Assembly (NCBI GenBank): GCA_046349515.1
Contig: JAXMCE010000001.1
Coordinates: 62,001 to 126,000, forward strand
From: JBGPGW01 sp046349515
GTDB taxonomy: Bacteria > Pseudomonadota > Alphaproteobacteria > CADEGL01
Reading direction: 5' to 3'
DNA length: 64,000 bases
A model generated the notes under the pieces. It did not search any database. It saw only the letters and a program-made list of their open reading frames with translations, and had not been told where the DNA came from. Shown here piece after piece: positions 23,961 to 33,211 of this stretch; positions within the stretch are counted from its first letter, which is position 1, and each line of letters begins with the position of its first letter. The position numbers and the translations under genes were made by a program.

Positions 23961-26402
23961 ATGCGCCCGCTCCGCGATCTCCGCGTCCTCGAATTCAGCC
24001 ATCACCTGGCCGGGCCCGCGGTCGGCATGATCCTCGCCGATCTTGGCGCCGAGGTGATCAAGGTCGCGCGGCCGGGGTTGCAACCATCGTCCCTCGACGC
24101 CGTGCTCGATCGCGGCAAGCGCGTCGTCACCCTCGACCTCAAAGCCGAGAAGGACAGGGCTCGCGCGCGAACGCTCGCCCGCGGCGCCGATGTCGTGATC
24201 GAGAACTTCCGTCCCGGCGTCATGGAGCGACTGGGCCTCGGCGCCGATGAGCTCGCATCCGAGAACGCGAGCCTCATCCATCTCTCCCTTCCCGGCTTCT
24301 CGCGCCTCGATCGCGAGCGCGCCTCGATGCCCGGCTGGGAAGGCATCATCCTCGCGGCCGCCGGCGTGCTGGCCGAGCGCGGCGCGAGCCACAGGCTTCG
24401 CGGCAACGGCCCTGCCTTCCTGCCCATGACGATGGCGTCCGCCTATGCCGCGGCTTACGGCACCGTTGGCGTGCTCGCAGCGCTCTACGGCCGTCTCCGC
24501 GACGGTTCCGGCGAGCGCATCGAGGTGCCGCTCTACAACGCGCTCTTGGAAGGTCTGTCCTACAACCACCTCAAGATCGAGAATCTCCCCGAGCGTTACC
24601 TGGACTTGCGCGCTCATGCGCTTCGCCAACGCGGCGACGCCCCCTTGCCCGAAGCGGAAGTGCAGACGCTCATCGATCCGCTCTACCGCTCCTATCGCTG
24701 TTCGGACGGGCGGTCCTACTACCTGGCCGTGCCGCCGCATCGGCGACTCGTCGAGGCCACGCTCGACCTCTTCGGCCTGTGGCGGACGCTCGAAACCGAG
24801 GGCGTGCCCAAGGACGAGCCCTACCGCGAATCGCGCGAGTGGCTCGACCCCGCATCGGGCAGCGTCTATGCGATGCCCAAGCTCGCGCGTCACTGGACCG
24901 ACCGGATTTTCCATGGGCTCGCGCAAGAATTCGCCAAGGCGCCAGCCGCCGAATGGGAACGGCGCTGCGGGCAATCCGACCTCGCGGGCGCCGTCGTGCG
25001 CACGACCGAGGAATGGCTCGAGACCGACCATGCACGGCGGAGCGGGCTTGCGATTGAGCTCGACGATTCGAAACACGGCAGGGTCAAACAATTGGGGCCC
25101 GTGGCCTGGGTCGCGGGCGACACGATCGACATCGCCGCGCGGCGCTTCGAGGACGCATCGACGATCGACTGGGCGGCGAAAGGCTTCGGCGCATCGAAGA
25201 ACGGCACCGAGCGAATCGGCTCACCGCTCGACGGGATCACGATCCTCGACCTGACCAACGTCATCGCCGGCCCGACGATCGCGGGCACGCTGGCGCGCTT
25301 TGGCGCGCGCGTCATCAAGATCGACGGGACGACGCCCCATTTCGATCCCTTCATCACGGTGGGCTTGGCGCTCCAGGCCGGCCGCGGCAAGGAGAGCCTC
25401 CTCCTCGACCTCAAGGAGGAACGCGGGCGCAAGATCCTCGACCGCCTCATCGCCCGCGCGGATCTCATCACTTTCAACGGAACGGCATCGCAGATCCGCG
25501 CCCTCGGCCTTGATCAGGAGAGTCTCCGCCGCGTCAATCCCAGGACCTGCCTCGTGCAGCTCTCGGCCTTCGGCGGGCCGCGCGAAGGTCCGATGAGCGC
25601 TTACAAAGGGTTCGACGAGGTGCTCCAGGCCGCGACCGGGATCATGGCGCGCTTGACGCCTCCCGGCACGCCGCCCGAGGAATACGCGCAGTTCGGCACG
25701 GTCGACGTCATCACCGGCGTGTGCGGTGCCGTCGCGGCGCTCGCTTCGCTCATCGCGCGCGAGCGCGAGGGCGTGAGCCAGCAGGCCGCGACCTCGCTTG
25801 CCGCCGGGGCCGCGCTCATGCAGCTGCCCTTCATGGTGTCCGGCATCGCCGATGGCGCGGAGGCGGACCCGCCCTACGGACGGGAGGAGGCGAATTACGC
25901 TGTCATCCGCGCGGCCGACGGCTGGCTCTTCCTCGGCGCCGAGCGCGCGCGGCTTCCCTCGATCCTCACGGCACTGGATGCGGGAGGACCGGGCTCGAAC
26001 GCACGCGAGCGCATCGCTCAAGCGTGCCTCGAGCGCCCAATCGCCGAGATTGAGGCGCACCTCACGCCCACGGGCGCCGCGGTCCATCGCCTGATGGATT
26101 ACGAGTCCTTGCGCGCGCGGCACCGTGTCGATGAGTCCGGCGCCGAGGAGGCCCAGCGCAGCCGCGACGCGTTCTTCGTCCGCTACCGCACCCATCCCTT
26201 GGCGCTCGAGCTCGCGGGCCAGTGCGCGATCCGCTTCGCCCGTCGGCCCGTGCGCTTCACCGCACCCTCCCCCAAATACGGGCGCGACACGCTGCGCATC
26301 CTCGACGAGCTGGGGCTCACCACCGGCGAGATCGAGCGCCTGCGCCAGGCCCATGTGGTGGCCGAGACCTGGCCCCACCACAGCACCTATTTGCCCGGCT
26401 GA
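23961..26402 (+). CDS. Double-domain class III CoA-transferase (CaiB/BaiF family fusion)
   Basis: About 813 residues made of two tandem CaiB/BaiF-like units. The first begins PLRDLRVLEFSHHLAGPAVG and the second SPLDGITILDLTNVIAGPTI at about residue 425. Family III enzymes move CoA between carboxylic acids through an aspartyl-CoA intermediate. The aspartate appears in the second unit (FGTVDVITGVCGAV), but the matching part of the first unit reads MTMASAYAAAYGTVG without it, so only the second half is likely catalytic. ATG 23961 gives the usual N-terminus; GTG 23931 is in frame. Neighbouring thiolase and FadB-like genes suggest acyl-CoA breakdown. Confidence 0.85.
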   Translation: MRPLRDLRVLEFSHHLAGPAVGMILADLGAEVIKVARPGLQPSSLDAVLDRGKRVVTLDLKAEKDRARARTLARGADVVIENFRPGVMERLGLGADELASENASLIHLSLPGFSRLDRERASMPGWEGIILAAAGVLAERGASHRLRGNGPAFLPMTMASAYAAAYGTVGVLAALYGRLRDGSGERIEVPLYNALLEGLSYNHLKIENLPERYLDLRAHALRQRGDAPLPEAEVQTLIDPLYRSYRCSDGRSYYLAVPPHRRLVEATLDLFGLWRTLETEGVPKDEPYRESREWLDPASGSVYAMPKLARHWTDRIFHGLAQEFAKAPAAEWERRCGQSDLAGAVVRTTEEWLETDHARRSGLAIELDDSKHGRVKQLGPVAWVAGDTIDIAARRFEDASTIDWAAKGFGASKNGTERIGSPLDGITILDLTNVIAGPTIAGTLARFGARVIKIDGTTPHFDPFITVGLALQAGRGKESLLLDLKEERGRKILDRLIARADLITFNGTASQIRALGLDQESLRRVNPRTCLVQLSAFGGPREGPMSAYKGFDEVLQAATGIMARLTPPGTPPEEYAQFGTVDVITGVCGAVAALASLIAREREGVSQQAATSLAAGAALMQLPFMVSGIADGAEADPPYGREEANYAVIRAADGWLFLGAERARLPSILTALDAGGPGSNARERIAQACLERPIAEIEAHLTPTGAAVHRLMDYESLRARHRVDESGAEEAQRSRDAFFVRYRTHPLALELAGQCAIRFARRPVRFTAPSPKYGRDTLRILDELGLTTGEIERLRQAHVVAETWPHHSTYLPG

Positions 26403-26503
26403 GGGCGCGGCCGCTTGCCTTGCCATGCCCAGAGCAGGGCTCCATACTTCCGGCGAACCGCCCGTATCCACGCCCAAACGATCGCCCAAGCGAAGAGGGT
26501 CCC

Positions 26504-27712
26504 ATGGCCGATGCCTTTGTCTATGACGCCGTCCGCACGCCGCGCGGCAAGGGGCGCCCCGACGGCGCGCTCCACGAAGTGCCGCCCATCCGGCTCGCGG
26601 CCCATGTGCTGAAGCAGATCCGGGACCGCAACAAACTCCAGTCGGAGGAGATCGACGACATCGTCTTCGGCGTGGTCGAGCCCATCGGCGAGCAGGGCGC
26701 CTGCGTGCCGCGCGTGGCGGCGCTCTATGCCGGCCTCGACCTCAAAGTGCCAGGCGTGCAGGTCAACCGCTTCTGCGCCTCGGGCCTCGAGGCCATCAAC
26801 ATGGCGGCCTCCTCGGTGATGGCCGGGCAGAACGACCTCACCATCGGCGGCGGGGTCGAGAGCATGTCGCGGGTCAAGATCATGAGCGCGGGCGGCGCCT
26901 GGTACTCCGATCCCGAGACCGCCTTCCCCACCTATTTCACGCCGCAAGGCATCGGCGCCGACCTGATCGCGAGCAAATACGGCTACGGCCGGGACGACGT
27001 CGATTCCTTCGCCGTCGAGTCCCAGAAGCGCGCGGCGGAGGCGTGGAAGGACAAGCGCTTCGAGAAGTCGATCGCGCCCGTCTACGACCAGAACGGCCTG
27101 CTGCTTCTCGACCGGGACGAGCACATGCGCCCGCAGACGACCATGCAGTCCCTCGCCTCGCTCGAGCCCGCCTTCGCCGACATGGGTGCGAAGCAGGGCT
27201 ATGACGAGGTGGCGATCCTCCGTTACCCCGAGGTCGAGCGCATCAACCACGTGCATCACGCCGGCAACTCCTCCGGCATCGTCGACGGGGCCGCGGCCGT
27301 CCTCATCGGCTCGAAGGAGGCTGGCGCGCGCCTCGGGCTCAAGCCCCGCGCGCGCATCAAGGCCTTCGCCTCGATCGGCAGCGAGCCCAGCATCATGCTG
27401 ACCGGCCCCTCCTACGCGACCGAGCGCGCCTTGAAGCGCGCCAAGATGACGGCCGGCGACATCGACCTCTACGAGGTGAACGAGGCCTTCGCCTCGGTCG
27501 TGCTGCGCTTCATGGACGCGACCGGCGTCGGGCACGAGAAGGTCAACGTCAACGGCGGCTCGATCGCCATGGGCCATCCACTGGGTGCGACCGGCGCCAT
27601 GATCTTCGGCACGCTGATCGACGAGATGGAGCGGCGCGGCGTCGGCACCGGCCTCGTCACGCTCTGCATCGGCGCCGGCATGGGCACCGCAACCATCATC
27701 GAGCGGGTGTAG
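26504..27712 (+). CDS. Acetyl-CoA C-acyltransferase (thiolase)
   Basis: A 402-residue thiolase that cleaves 3-oxoacyl-CoA with CoA. The acyl-accepting cysteine is C91 in NRFCASGLEA; the catalytic NEAFA, the histidine in GSIAMGHPLGATGA and the C-terminal base in CIGAGMG are all intact. The sequence (VVEPIGEQGACVPRVAALYAGLD) is of the FadA/FadI degradative kind rather than the biosynthetic PhaA kind. ATG 26504 has GAGGG five bases upstream. With the FadB-like gene downstream it forms a beta-oxidation pair, although a repeat lies between them. Confidence 0.9.
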   Translation: MADAFVYDAVRTPRGKGRPDGALHEVPPIRLAAHVLKQIRDRNKLQSEEIDDIVFGVVEPIGEQGACVPRVAALYAGLDLKVPGVQVNRFCASGLEAINMAASSVMAGQNDLTIGGGVESMSRVKIMSAGGAWYSDPETAFPTYFTPQGIGADLIASKYGYGRDDVDSFAVESQKRAAEAWKDKRFEKSIAPVYDQNGLLLLDRDEHMRPQTTMQSLASLEPAFADMGAKQGYDEVAILRYPEVERINHVHHAGNSSGIVDGAAAVLIGSKEAGARLGLKPRARIKAFASIGSEPSIMLTGPSYATERALKRAKMTAGDIDLYEVNEAFASVVLRFMDATGVGHEKVNVNGGSIAMGHPLGATGAMIFGTLIDEMERRGVGTGLVTLCIGAGMGTATIIERV

Positions 27713-27734
27713 GCCGACGACAGACAGCTTCGCG

Positions 27735-27763
27735 CCTCATCCCTCGACAAGCTCAGGATGAGG
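27735..27763. repeat. Intergenic inverted repeat (CTCATCC...GGATGAGG)
   Basis: CCTCATCC at 27735-27742 pairs with GGATGAGG at 27756-27763 around CTCGACAAGCTCA. It is the same repeat family as 323-361. Because it lies inside the longest open frame leading into the FadB-like gene, it argues that translation starts later. Confidence 0.65.
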
Positions 27764-27781
27764 TGCGACAGGAATTCACCG

Positions 27782-27812
27782 CCCTCATGGTGAGCGTGGC
27801 GAACCATGAGGG
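27782..27812. repeat. Intergenic hairpin (CCCTCATGGT...ACCATGAGGG)
   Basis: CCCTCATGGT at 27782-27791 and ACCATGAGGG at 27803-27812 form a perfect 10-bp stem with an 11-base loop, 40 bases before the likely GTG start of the FadB-like gene. From general knowledge, CCTCATGGTGAG/AACCATGAGG hairpins are common intergenic repeats in alphaproteobacteria. It may modulate readthrough from the thiolase gene. Confidence 0.6.
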
Positions 27813-27852
27813 CCACACGACACACCAGGAACTCGCAAGAGGACAGCGCATC

Positions 27853-29970
27853 GTGATCAGCTACGACCTCGACAAGGACGGAATCCTGACGCTCGGCTGG
27901 GACATGCCCGGCCGCTCCATGAACGTGCTCAACTCGACGTCGATGGCGGAATTCGACAAGGCCGTCGACCGCGCGCTCGCGGACCCGGCCGTCAAGGGCG
28001 TGATCGTGGCATCCAAGAAGCCCGACTTCATCGCCGGCGCCGACCTCGAGCTGCTGCTGGCGCTCAAGGACCCGCGCGCGATCATGGCCATGTGCGAGGG
28101 GCTCAAGGCCACCTTCAAGAAGATGGAGACGGGCGGGAAGCCCTTTGTCGCGGCGTTGAATGGCACGACGCTCGGCGGCGGCTACGAGGTGGCGTTGGCC
28201 TGCCACCGGCGCATCGCCGCGGACAATCCGCGCGCGCAGATCGGCCTCCCGGAAGTCACGATCGGCGTGCTGCCGGGCGGTGGCGGGACCCAGCGCCTGC
28301 CGCGCATGATCGGCATCGAGAAGGCGCTGCCGCTCCTTGTGCAGGGCCGGCGGCTCAATCCCAAGGACGCGCTCGAGCAAGGCCTTGTCGACGAGGTCGT
28401 GCCGCCGGGCGAGCTGCTCGCGGCGGCGAAGCGCTGGCTGATCGCCGGCGGCGCGCCCAACAAGCCGTGGTGGGACAAGAACTACCGCCAGCCGGGCACC
28501 GCCGTCCAAAGCCCCCGGGGCTACGAGACCTTCGTCGTCGGCAACGCCCGCCTCCACGCCCAGACGCGCGGCAACTACCCGGCGCCGCAAGCCATCATGT
28601 CCTGCGTCTATGAGGGCATGCAGACCACGATCGAGGTGGGCCTGCGCATCGAGAGCCGCTACTTCACCAAGCTCTTCATGAGTCCCGAGGCGCGCAACAT
28701 GATCCGCACGCTCTTCTTCAGCATGGGAGACGCGCGCAAACTCTCCCGCCGGCCGAAGGACGTGCCCCCGGCCGAGTACAAGCGCATCGGCATCCTCGGC
28801 GCCGGCATGATGGGCTCGGGCATCGCGCACGCCGCGGCCTCCGTCGGTCTCGACGTCGTGCTCCTCGAACGGACGGCCGAGCTCGCCGAGAAGGGCAAGT
28901 CCTACACGGCCAAGGTCTACGACCGCCTCATCCAGCAGGGCCGCGCGAGCGCGGGCGACCGGAATGCCGCCCTCGCCCGCATCAAAGCCACGACCGATTA
29001 CGCCGATCTCAAGGGCTCGGACCTCATCGTCGAGGCGGTCTTCGAGGATCCCAAGATCAAGGCGGACGTCACCGCGAAGGCCGAGGCAGTGCTCGGCGCG
29101 GACGCCATCTTCGCTTCCAACACCTCGACCCTGCCGATCTCGATGCTGGCCAAGGCCTCCAAGCGCCCGAAGAACTTCATCGGCCTCCACTTCTTCTCGC
29201 CCGTCGATCGCATGGAACTCCTCGAGATCATCAGCGGCAAGGAGACCTCGCCCGAATGCGTCGCGCGCGCGCTCGATTTCGCGAAGAAGCTGCGGAAGGT
29301 CCCGATCCTCGTGAACGACAGCCGCGGCTTCTACACGAGCCGGGTCGTCGCGCTCTATATGGAGGAAGGCATCGCGCTCCTCGAAGAGGGCGTCGCACCC
29401 GCCCTCATCGAGAACGCCGGGCGCCTCGCCGGATTTCCCGTCGGTCCCCTCTCGCTGTCCGATGAGGTCAGCATCGAGCTCATGCACAAGATCCGCGGCG
29501 AATGGGCCAAGGACACGGGCGTCACCTTCCCTGGCGCGAAGACCCTCGCCCTCTTCGTCGAGAAGCTCGGGCGCCTCGGCCGGAAGAACGGCAAGGGCTT
29601 CTACGAGTATCCGCCCGAAGGCCGGAAGTTCCTGTGGCCCGGCTTGAAGGAGCATTTCCCCGAAGCCGCCGAGCAGCCCGATGTCGAGGAGATCAAGAAG
29701 CGCCTTCTCTACGTGCAGAGCGTCGACACGGCGCGCTGCCTCGAGGAAGGCGTGCTCACCGATCCGCGCGACGGCGATCTCGGCTCGATCCTCGGCTGGG
29801 CCTTCCCGACCTGGACCGGCGGCGCCTCCTCCTTCATCGACATGGTGGGGCCCGAACGCTTCGTCGCGGAATGCGACCGTCTCGCGCAGCGCCACGGACC
29901 GCGTTTCGCGCCGCCCAAGTCGCTCCGCGACATGGCGGCCGCGGGCAAGCGCTACTACGCGGCGGCGTAG
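27853..29970 (+). CDS. Multifunctional 3-hydroxyacyl-CoA dehydrogenase/enoyl-CoA hydratase (FadB/FadJ-like)
   Basis: A 705-residue beta-oxidation enzyme. Residues 1-190 are an enoyl-CoA hydratase domain (oxyanion-hole ALNGTTLGGGYEVALAC, catalytic glutamate in GLPEVTIGVLPGGGGTQRLP). From about 310 comes a Rossmann NAD domain (GILGAGMMGSGIAHAAA), then the dehydrogenase helical domains with catalytic FIGLHFFSPVDRM and NEAG-like GKGFYEY. GTG 27853 with AGAGGA upstream gives the usual short N-terminus; longer starts run into intergenic repeats. Together with the upstream thiolase it can perform three steps of fatty-acid breakdown. Confidence 0.9.
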   Translation: MISYDLDKDGILTLGWDMPGRSMNVLNSTSMAEFDKAVDRALADPAVKGVIVASKKPDFIAGADLELLLALKDPRAIMAMCEGLKATFKKMETGGKPFVAALNGTTLGGGYEVALACHRRIAADNPRAQIGLPEVTIGVLPGGGGTQRLPRMIGIEKALPLLVQGRRLNPKDALEQGLVDEVVPPGELLAAAKRWLIAGGAPNKPWWDKNYRQPGTAVQSPRGYETFVVGNARLHAQTRGNYPAPQAIMSCVYEGMQTTIEVGLRIESRYFTKLFMSPEARNMIRTLFFSMGDARKLSRRPKDVPPAEYKRIGILGAGMMGSGIAHAAASVGLDVVLLERTAELAEKGKSYTAKVYDRLIQQGRASAGDRNAALARIKATTDYADLKGSDLIVEAVFEDPKIKADVTAKAEAVLGADAIFASNTSTLPISMLAKASKRPKNFIGLHFFSPVDRMELLEIISGKETSPECVARALDFAKKLRKVPILVNDSRGFYTSRVVALYMEEGIALLEEGVAPALIENAGRLAGFPVGPLSLSDEVSIELMHKIRGEWAKDTGVTFPGAKTLALFVEKLGRLGRKNGKGFYEYPPEGRKFLWPGLKEHFPEAAEQPDVEEIKKRLLYVQSVDTARCLEEGVLTDPRDGDLGSILGWAFPTWTGGASSFIDMVGPERFVAECDRLAQRHGPRFAPPKSLRDMAAAGKRYYAAA

Positions 29971-29980
29971 CACATCGCGC

Positions 29981-30658
29981 ATGACCGGCGCGGCACAACG
30001 GAGAGAGTGGCTCTGGCGCCTTGCCGCCGCGGCGCTCTGCGCCGTCGTCGTGGCACCCGCCGCACGCGCCGCCTGCACGCCGCCCGCCGAGAAGCTCTCC
30101 TATGTCGTGCGCTGGGGCGGCGATCCCATCGGCCGCGACGAGGTCGAGTTCACGACCGCGGGCAACCAGCTCACGGTGCGCACGCGGATCGACGTCGAAG
30201 CCAGGCTCCTCTTCGTGCCGGTCCTCCGCTTGAACCATGAATCGGAAGAGCTGTGGACCGACGGCCGCCTCACGCGCTTCAGCGGCCGCACGGTCGACAA
30301 CGGCGCCAAGATCGAGGTCAAGATCGAGCCCGAGGGCGAGGGTTACGTGCTGACGCGGAACGGCGAGCGCACGAATTTGCCCGGCGACTTCCTGCCCGGC
30401 AGTCCCTGGTGCCGCAGCATCTTGGCGCGCACGGGCGCGCGGGTTCTCGTCGACCTCGTCAACGGCAAGCACGCGACCGCCGAGATCACCGGCCCCGTCG
30501 ATGACTCGGTCGCGATCAAGGGCGAACGGCGCGCGGCGCAGCGTTACGACATGGCGGGCCCGCTCGAGCGCGAGGCATGGTTTGACGAGCAGGGCCGCGT
30601 CGTCCGCGCGCGCTGGCCCGCGAAGCTCGGCCCCAAGGCGTCGATCGAGCTCGACTAA
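29981..30658 (+). CDS. Exported protein, DUF6134/DUF3108-like
   Basis: A 225-residue protein with a signal peptide (LAAAALCAVVVAPAARA) and a mature part of alternating beta strands: SYVVRWGGDPIGRDEVEFTT, LNHESEELWTDGRLTRFSGR, REAWFDEQGRVVRARW. This strand pattern is typical of the DUF6134 and DUF3108 families of periplasmic proteins, whose role is unknown. It follows the FadB-like gene by 10 bases and may be co-transcribed. The family call is moderate because it rests on pattern alone. Confidence 0.7.
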   Translation: MTGAAQRREWLWRLAAAALCAVVVAPAARAACTPPAEKLSYVVRWGGDPIGRDEVEFTTAGNQLTVRTRIDVEARLLFVPVLRLNHESEELWTDGRLTRFSGRTVDNGAKIEVKIEPEGEGYVLTRNGERTNLPGDFLPGSPWCRSILARTGARVLVDLVNGKHATAEITGPVDDSVAIKGERRAAQRYDMAGPLEREAWFDEQGRVVRARWPAKLGPKASIELD

Positions 30659-30712
30659 GGTCCACCACGGCCGCGAAGCGAGCGACCGGCCGCAACACCG
30701 TTGGGGGGAAGC

Positions 30713-31957
30713 ATGGCGACAGCGAGCCAGCGCGGCGCGACCGAGGACATGGTCCATGTCGCGAAGTGGCACAATGGCGAGAAACGCTGGTCGCCTTTCT
30801 CGAATGCCGAGATGGCACGACGGCAGGACGAGTTGCGCCGCTGGATGGGGGCGAACGCGGTCGACGCGGCGCTGCTCACCTCCTACCACAACATCTGCTA
30901 CTACGCGGGCTTCCTCTACTGCGCCTTCGGCCGCAAATACGGGCTCGTCGTCGACCAGGCGGCCGCCACGACGGTCAGCGCCGCCATCGACGGCGGACAG
31001 CCCTGGCGGCGGACGTTCGGCGACAACATCACCTATACCGACTGGCGGCGGGACAACTATTTCCGCGCCGTGCGGTCGCTCACGAAGGGCGTGAAGCGGC
31101 TCGGGATCGAGTTCGACCATGTCTCGATCGACTTCAAGGCGCAGCTCGAGGACGCCTTCCCCGGAGTCGAGTTCGTCGACATCGCGCGGCCCACCATGTG
31201 GCTGCGCACGATCAAGTCCGCGGAAGAGCACGCCCATATCCGCCACTGCGCGCGCATCGCCAATGTCGGCGCGCGCGCCGTGATGGGCGCGATCAAGGCC
31301 GGCGCGGGCGAGCACGAGGTGGCGATCGCCTCGACCACTGCCATGGTGCGCGAGATCGCGGGGAGCTTCCCCTTCGCCGAGCTCATGGACACCTGGACCT
31401 GGTTCCAGTCCGGCATCGAGACGGACGGCGCGCACAACCCGGTCACCAACCGGCCGGTCCGCCCGGGTGACATCCTGTCGCTCAACTGTTTCCCCATGGT
31501 CTTCGGCTACTACACAGCGATCGAGCGCACCTTGTTCTGCGAATGGGCCTCGGATGCCCATCTCGATTTGTGGCGCAAGAACTGCGACGTCATGCGCGTG
31601 GGCTCGGCGATGATCCGGCCCGGCAAGAGCTGCGCCGAGATCGCGCTCGCGCTCAACGAGATGTATCGAGAATGGGATCTCTTGAAATACCGATCGTTCG
31701 GCTACGGCCACTCCTTCGGCGTCCTCTGCCACTACTATGGCCGGGAGGCGGGCGTCGAGCTGCGCGAGGACGTGGACACGGTCTTGAAGCCCGGCATGGT
31801 CGTCTCCATGGAGCCCATGATCATGCTGCCGGAAGGCCTGCCGGGCGCCGGCGGTTACCGCGAGCATGACATCTTCATCGTGACCGACGGGGGCGCCGAG
31901 AACATCACGAACTTCCCCTACGGGCCAGAGCACATGATCATCCCGAAGCGCGGCTGA
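30713..31957 (+). CDS. Creatinase (creatine amidinohydrolase)
   Basis: A 414-residue enzyme hydrolysing creatine to sarcosine and urea. It is strikingly like the Pseudomonas creatinase: ALLTSYHNICYYAGFLYC, AIDGGQPWRRT, ELMDTWTWFQSGIETDGAHN, LKPGMVVSMEPMIMLPEG. The known active-site residues are all present: F72/R74, H241, E271, R344 and E367, with a constant offset from Pseudomonas numbering apart from a one-residue gap. The run GGGGGG lies just before ATG 30713. No sarcosine oxidase or creatininase is next to it. It is the one member of the four creatinase-fold genes in the window with a firm substrate. Confidence 0.93.
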   Translation: MATASQRGATEDMVHVAKWHNGEKRWSPFSNAEMARRQDELRRWMGANAVDAALLTSYHNICYYAGFLYCAFGRKYGLVVDQAAATTVSAAIDGGQPWRRTFGDNITYTDWRRDNYFRAVRSLTKGVKRLGIEFDHVSIDFKAQLEDAFPGVEFVDIARPTMWLRTIKSAEEHAHIRHCARIANVGARAVMGAIKAGAGEHEVAIASTTAMVREIAGSFPFAELMDTWTWFQSGIETDGAHNPVTNRPVRPGDILSLNCFPMVFGYYTAIERTLFCEWASDAHLDLWRKNCDVMRVGSAMIRPGKSCAEIALALNEMYREWDLLKYRSFGYGHSFGVLCHYYGREAGVELREDVDTVLKPGMVVSMEPMIMLPEGLPGAGGYREHDIFIVTDGGAENITNFPYGPEHMIIPKRG

Positions 31958-32042
31958 CCGCGGCCAGCGCGAAATCCGGTTGACCCCGGCCCGCCGCTCC
32001 CCCGAAAGTGCCACCCATCCACCGACAACAAGGGAGCCAGCC

Positions 32043-32795
32043 ATGCCGTCGAAGAAACCGGTCGCGATCATCACGGCCGCGGGCCATGGTCTCGGCGCCG
32101 CTTGCGCGCGCGAGCTCGCGGCGCGCGGCTACAAGCTCGTGCTGCAATCGCCCTCGGGCGCGGCCGTGCGCCTGGCCAAGACGCTTCGCGGCGTCGGGCT
32201 TCGCGGTTCGGTCGGCGACCCCAAGCATTTGAAGGAGATCGTGACCGCGGCGCTCGACCATTACGGGCGCATCGACGCGGTCTTGAACAACACCGGCCAC
32301 ATCGCGGGCGGCGGCATCGCCTCGCGCGGCCCAGCCTATGACCCATCCGTCAAGGGCCGGCTCCTCGATCTCTCCGACGGCGACTGGCAGACCGGCCTCG
32401 ACATGATCATCTTGAACGTCGTGCGCATGTCGCGGCTCGTCACGCCCATCATGCGCCGGCAGAAGGGCGGCGCCATCCTCAACATGTCGAGCTTCGCCGC
32501 GAAGGAGCCGAGTGCGGCCTATCCGCTCGGCGCGTGCCTGCGCATGGCGCTCGCCGGCTTCACCAAGCTCTACGCCGACCGCTACGCCCGCGACAACATC
32601 CGCATGAACGCGATCCTGCCGGGCTTCATCGAGAACTGGCCGATGAAGCCGGCGCTCCGCCGCACGGTGCCCATGGGCCGCCCAGGGACGCTCAAGGAGG
32701 TCGCGAAGACGGCGGCCTTCCTCCTCTCGGAGGACTCGGGCTACATCACGGGGCAGAACGTCGTCATTGATGGCGGTCTGACGCGCGGACCGTAG
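32043..32795 (+). CDS. Short-chain dehydrogenase/reductase (SDR) with altered active site
   Basis: A 250-residue Rossmann protein with cofactor motif AAGHGLGAA, NTGHIAGG in place of the usual NNAG, and NMSSFAAKEPS carrying the catalytic serine. The YxxxK pair is not where expected. When aligned on LAGFTKLYADRYARDNIRMN, the lysine position holds arginine (ACLRMAL) and the tyrosine is displaced. A branch of SDR proteins with this arrangement is known to me by pattern, so it is not necessarily dead. The GGGAG before ATG 32043 fits. Probable single gene after creatinase; substrate unknown. Confidence 0.82.
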   Translation: MPSKKPVAIITAAGHGLGAACARELAARGYKLVLQSPSGAAVRLAKTLRGVGLRGSVGDPKHLKEIVTAALDHYGRIDAVLNNTGHIAGGGIASRGPAYDPSVKGRLLDLSDGDWQTGLDMIILNVVRMSRLVTPIMRRQKGGAILNMSSFAAKEPSAAYPLGACLRMALAGFTKLYADRYARDNIRMNAILPGFIENWPMKPALRRTVPMGRPGTLKEVAKTAAFLLSEDSGYITGQNVVIDGGLTRGP

Positions 32796-33063
32796 ATTCG
32801 ACGGACTTCGGCCGCGGCGTGCGCGGTGCCGCGACCTTGTTCGCCACGCGCCGTTCGCGCCACCAGTCATGGGCGAGGTAGGCGAGGAAGATCATGAGCA
32901 GCACGCGGTAGATGCCCATGAGGTACATGAAGACGACGCCGACCGCGCAAGCCAACGCGATGCCCATGAACAGGCGCCGGCCAAAGGCGTCGTTGAAAAA
33001 GATGCAGCAGGTCGCGGCCGAAAAACCGAACAACAGGAGCTGGATCTCAGGACTGGTTTCCAC
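32764..33063 (-). CDS. Small membrane protein (99 aa)
   Basis: Begins at GTG 33063 with GGGGAGG five bases upstream. It has three hydrophobic stretches (IQLLLFGFSAATCCIFF, LFMGIALACAVGVVFMYLMG, YRVLLMIFLAYLAHDW) and then a positively charged tail, so it should sit in the inner membrane with the tail inside. The 3' end overlaps that of the convergent SDR gene by 32 bases. I recognise no family. Confidence 0.65.
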   Translation of the reverse strand: METSPEIQLLLFGFSAATCCIFFNDAFGRRLFMGIALACAVGVVFMYLMGIYRVLLMIFLAYLAHDWWRERRVANKVAAPRTPRPKSVESTVRASDRHQ

Positions 33064-33211
33064 CGTCGCCTCCCCTGCCCGTCTGGCCGGGCGACATTGC
33101 TTCGGCAATGCTCGAAAGAGCGCCAGGCACTCCGCCGACCAGACGGACGGATACGCCCGGGCGAGACGCGAACGTCTCTCAACACTAACACGGATCGCCC
33201 GGTATCACCTC

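Noticed and set aside
27469..30078. 869-codon minus-strand frame over the FadB-like gene
   Set aside because: Antisense artefact of codon bias; the plus-strand product has all catalytic motifs.
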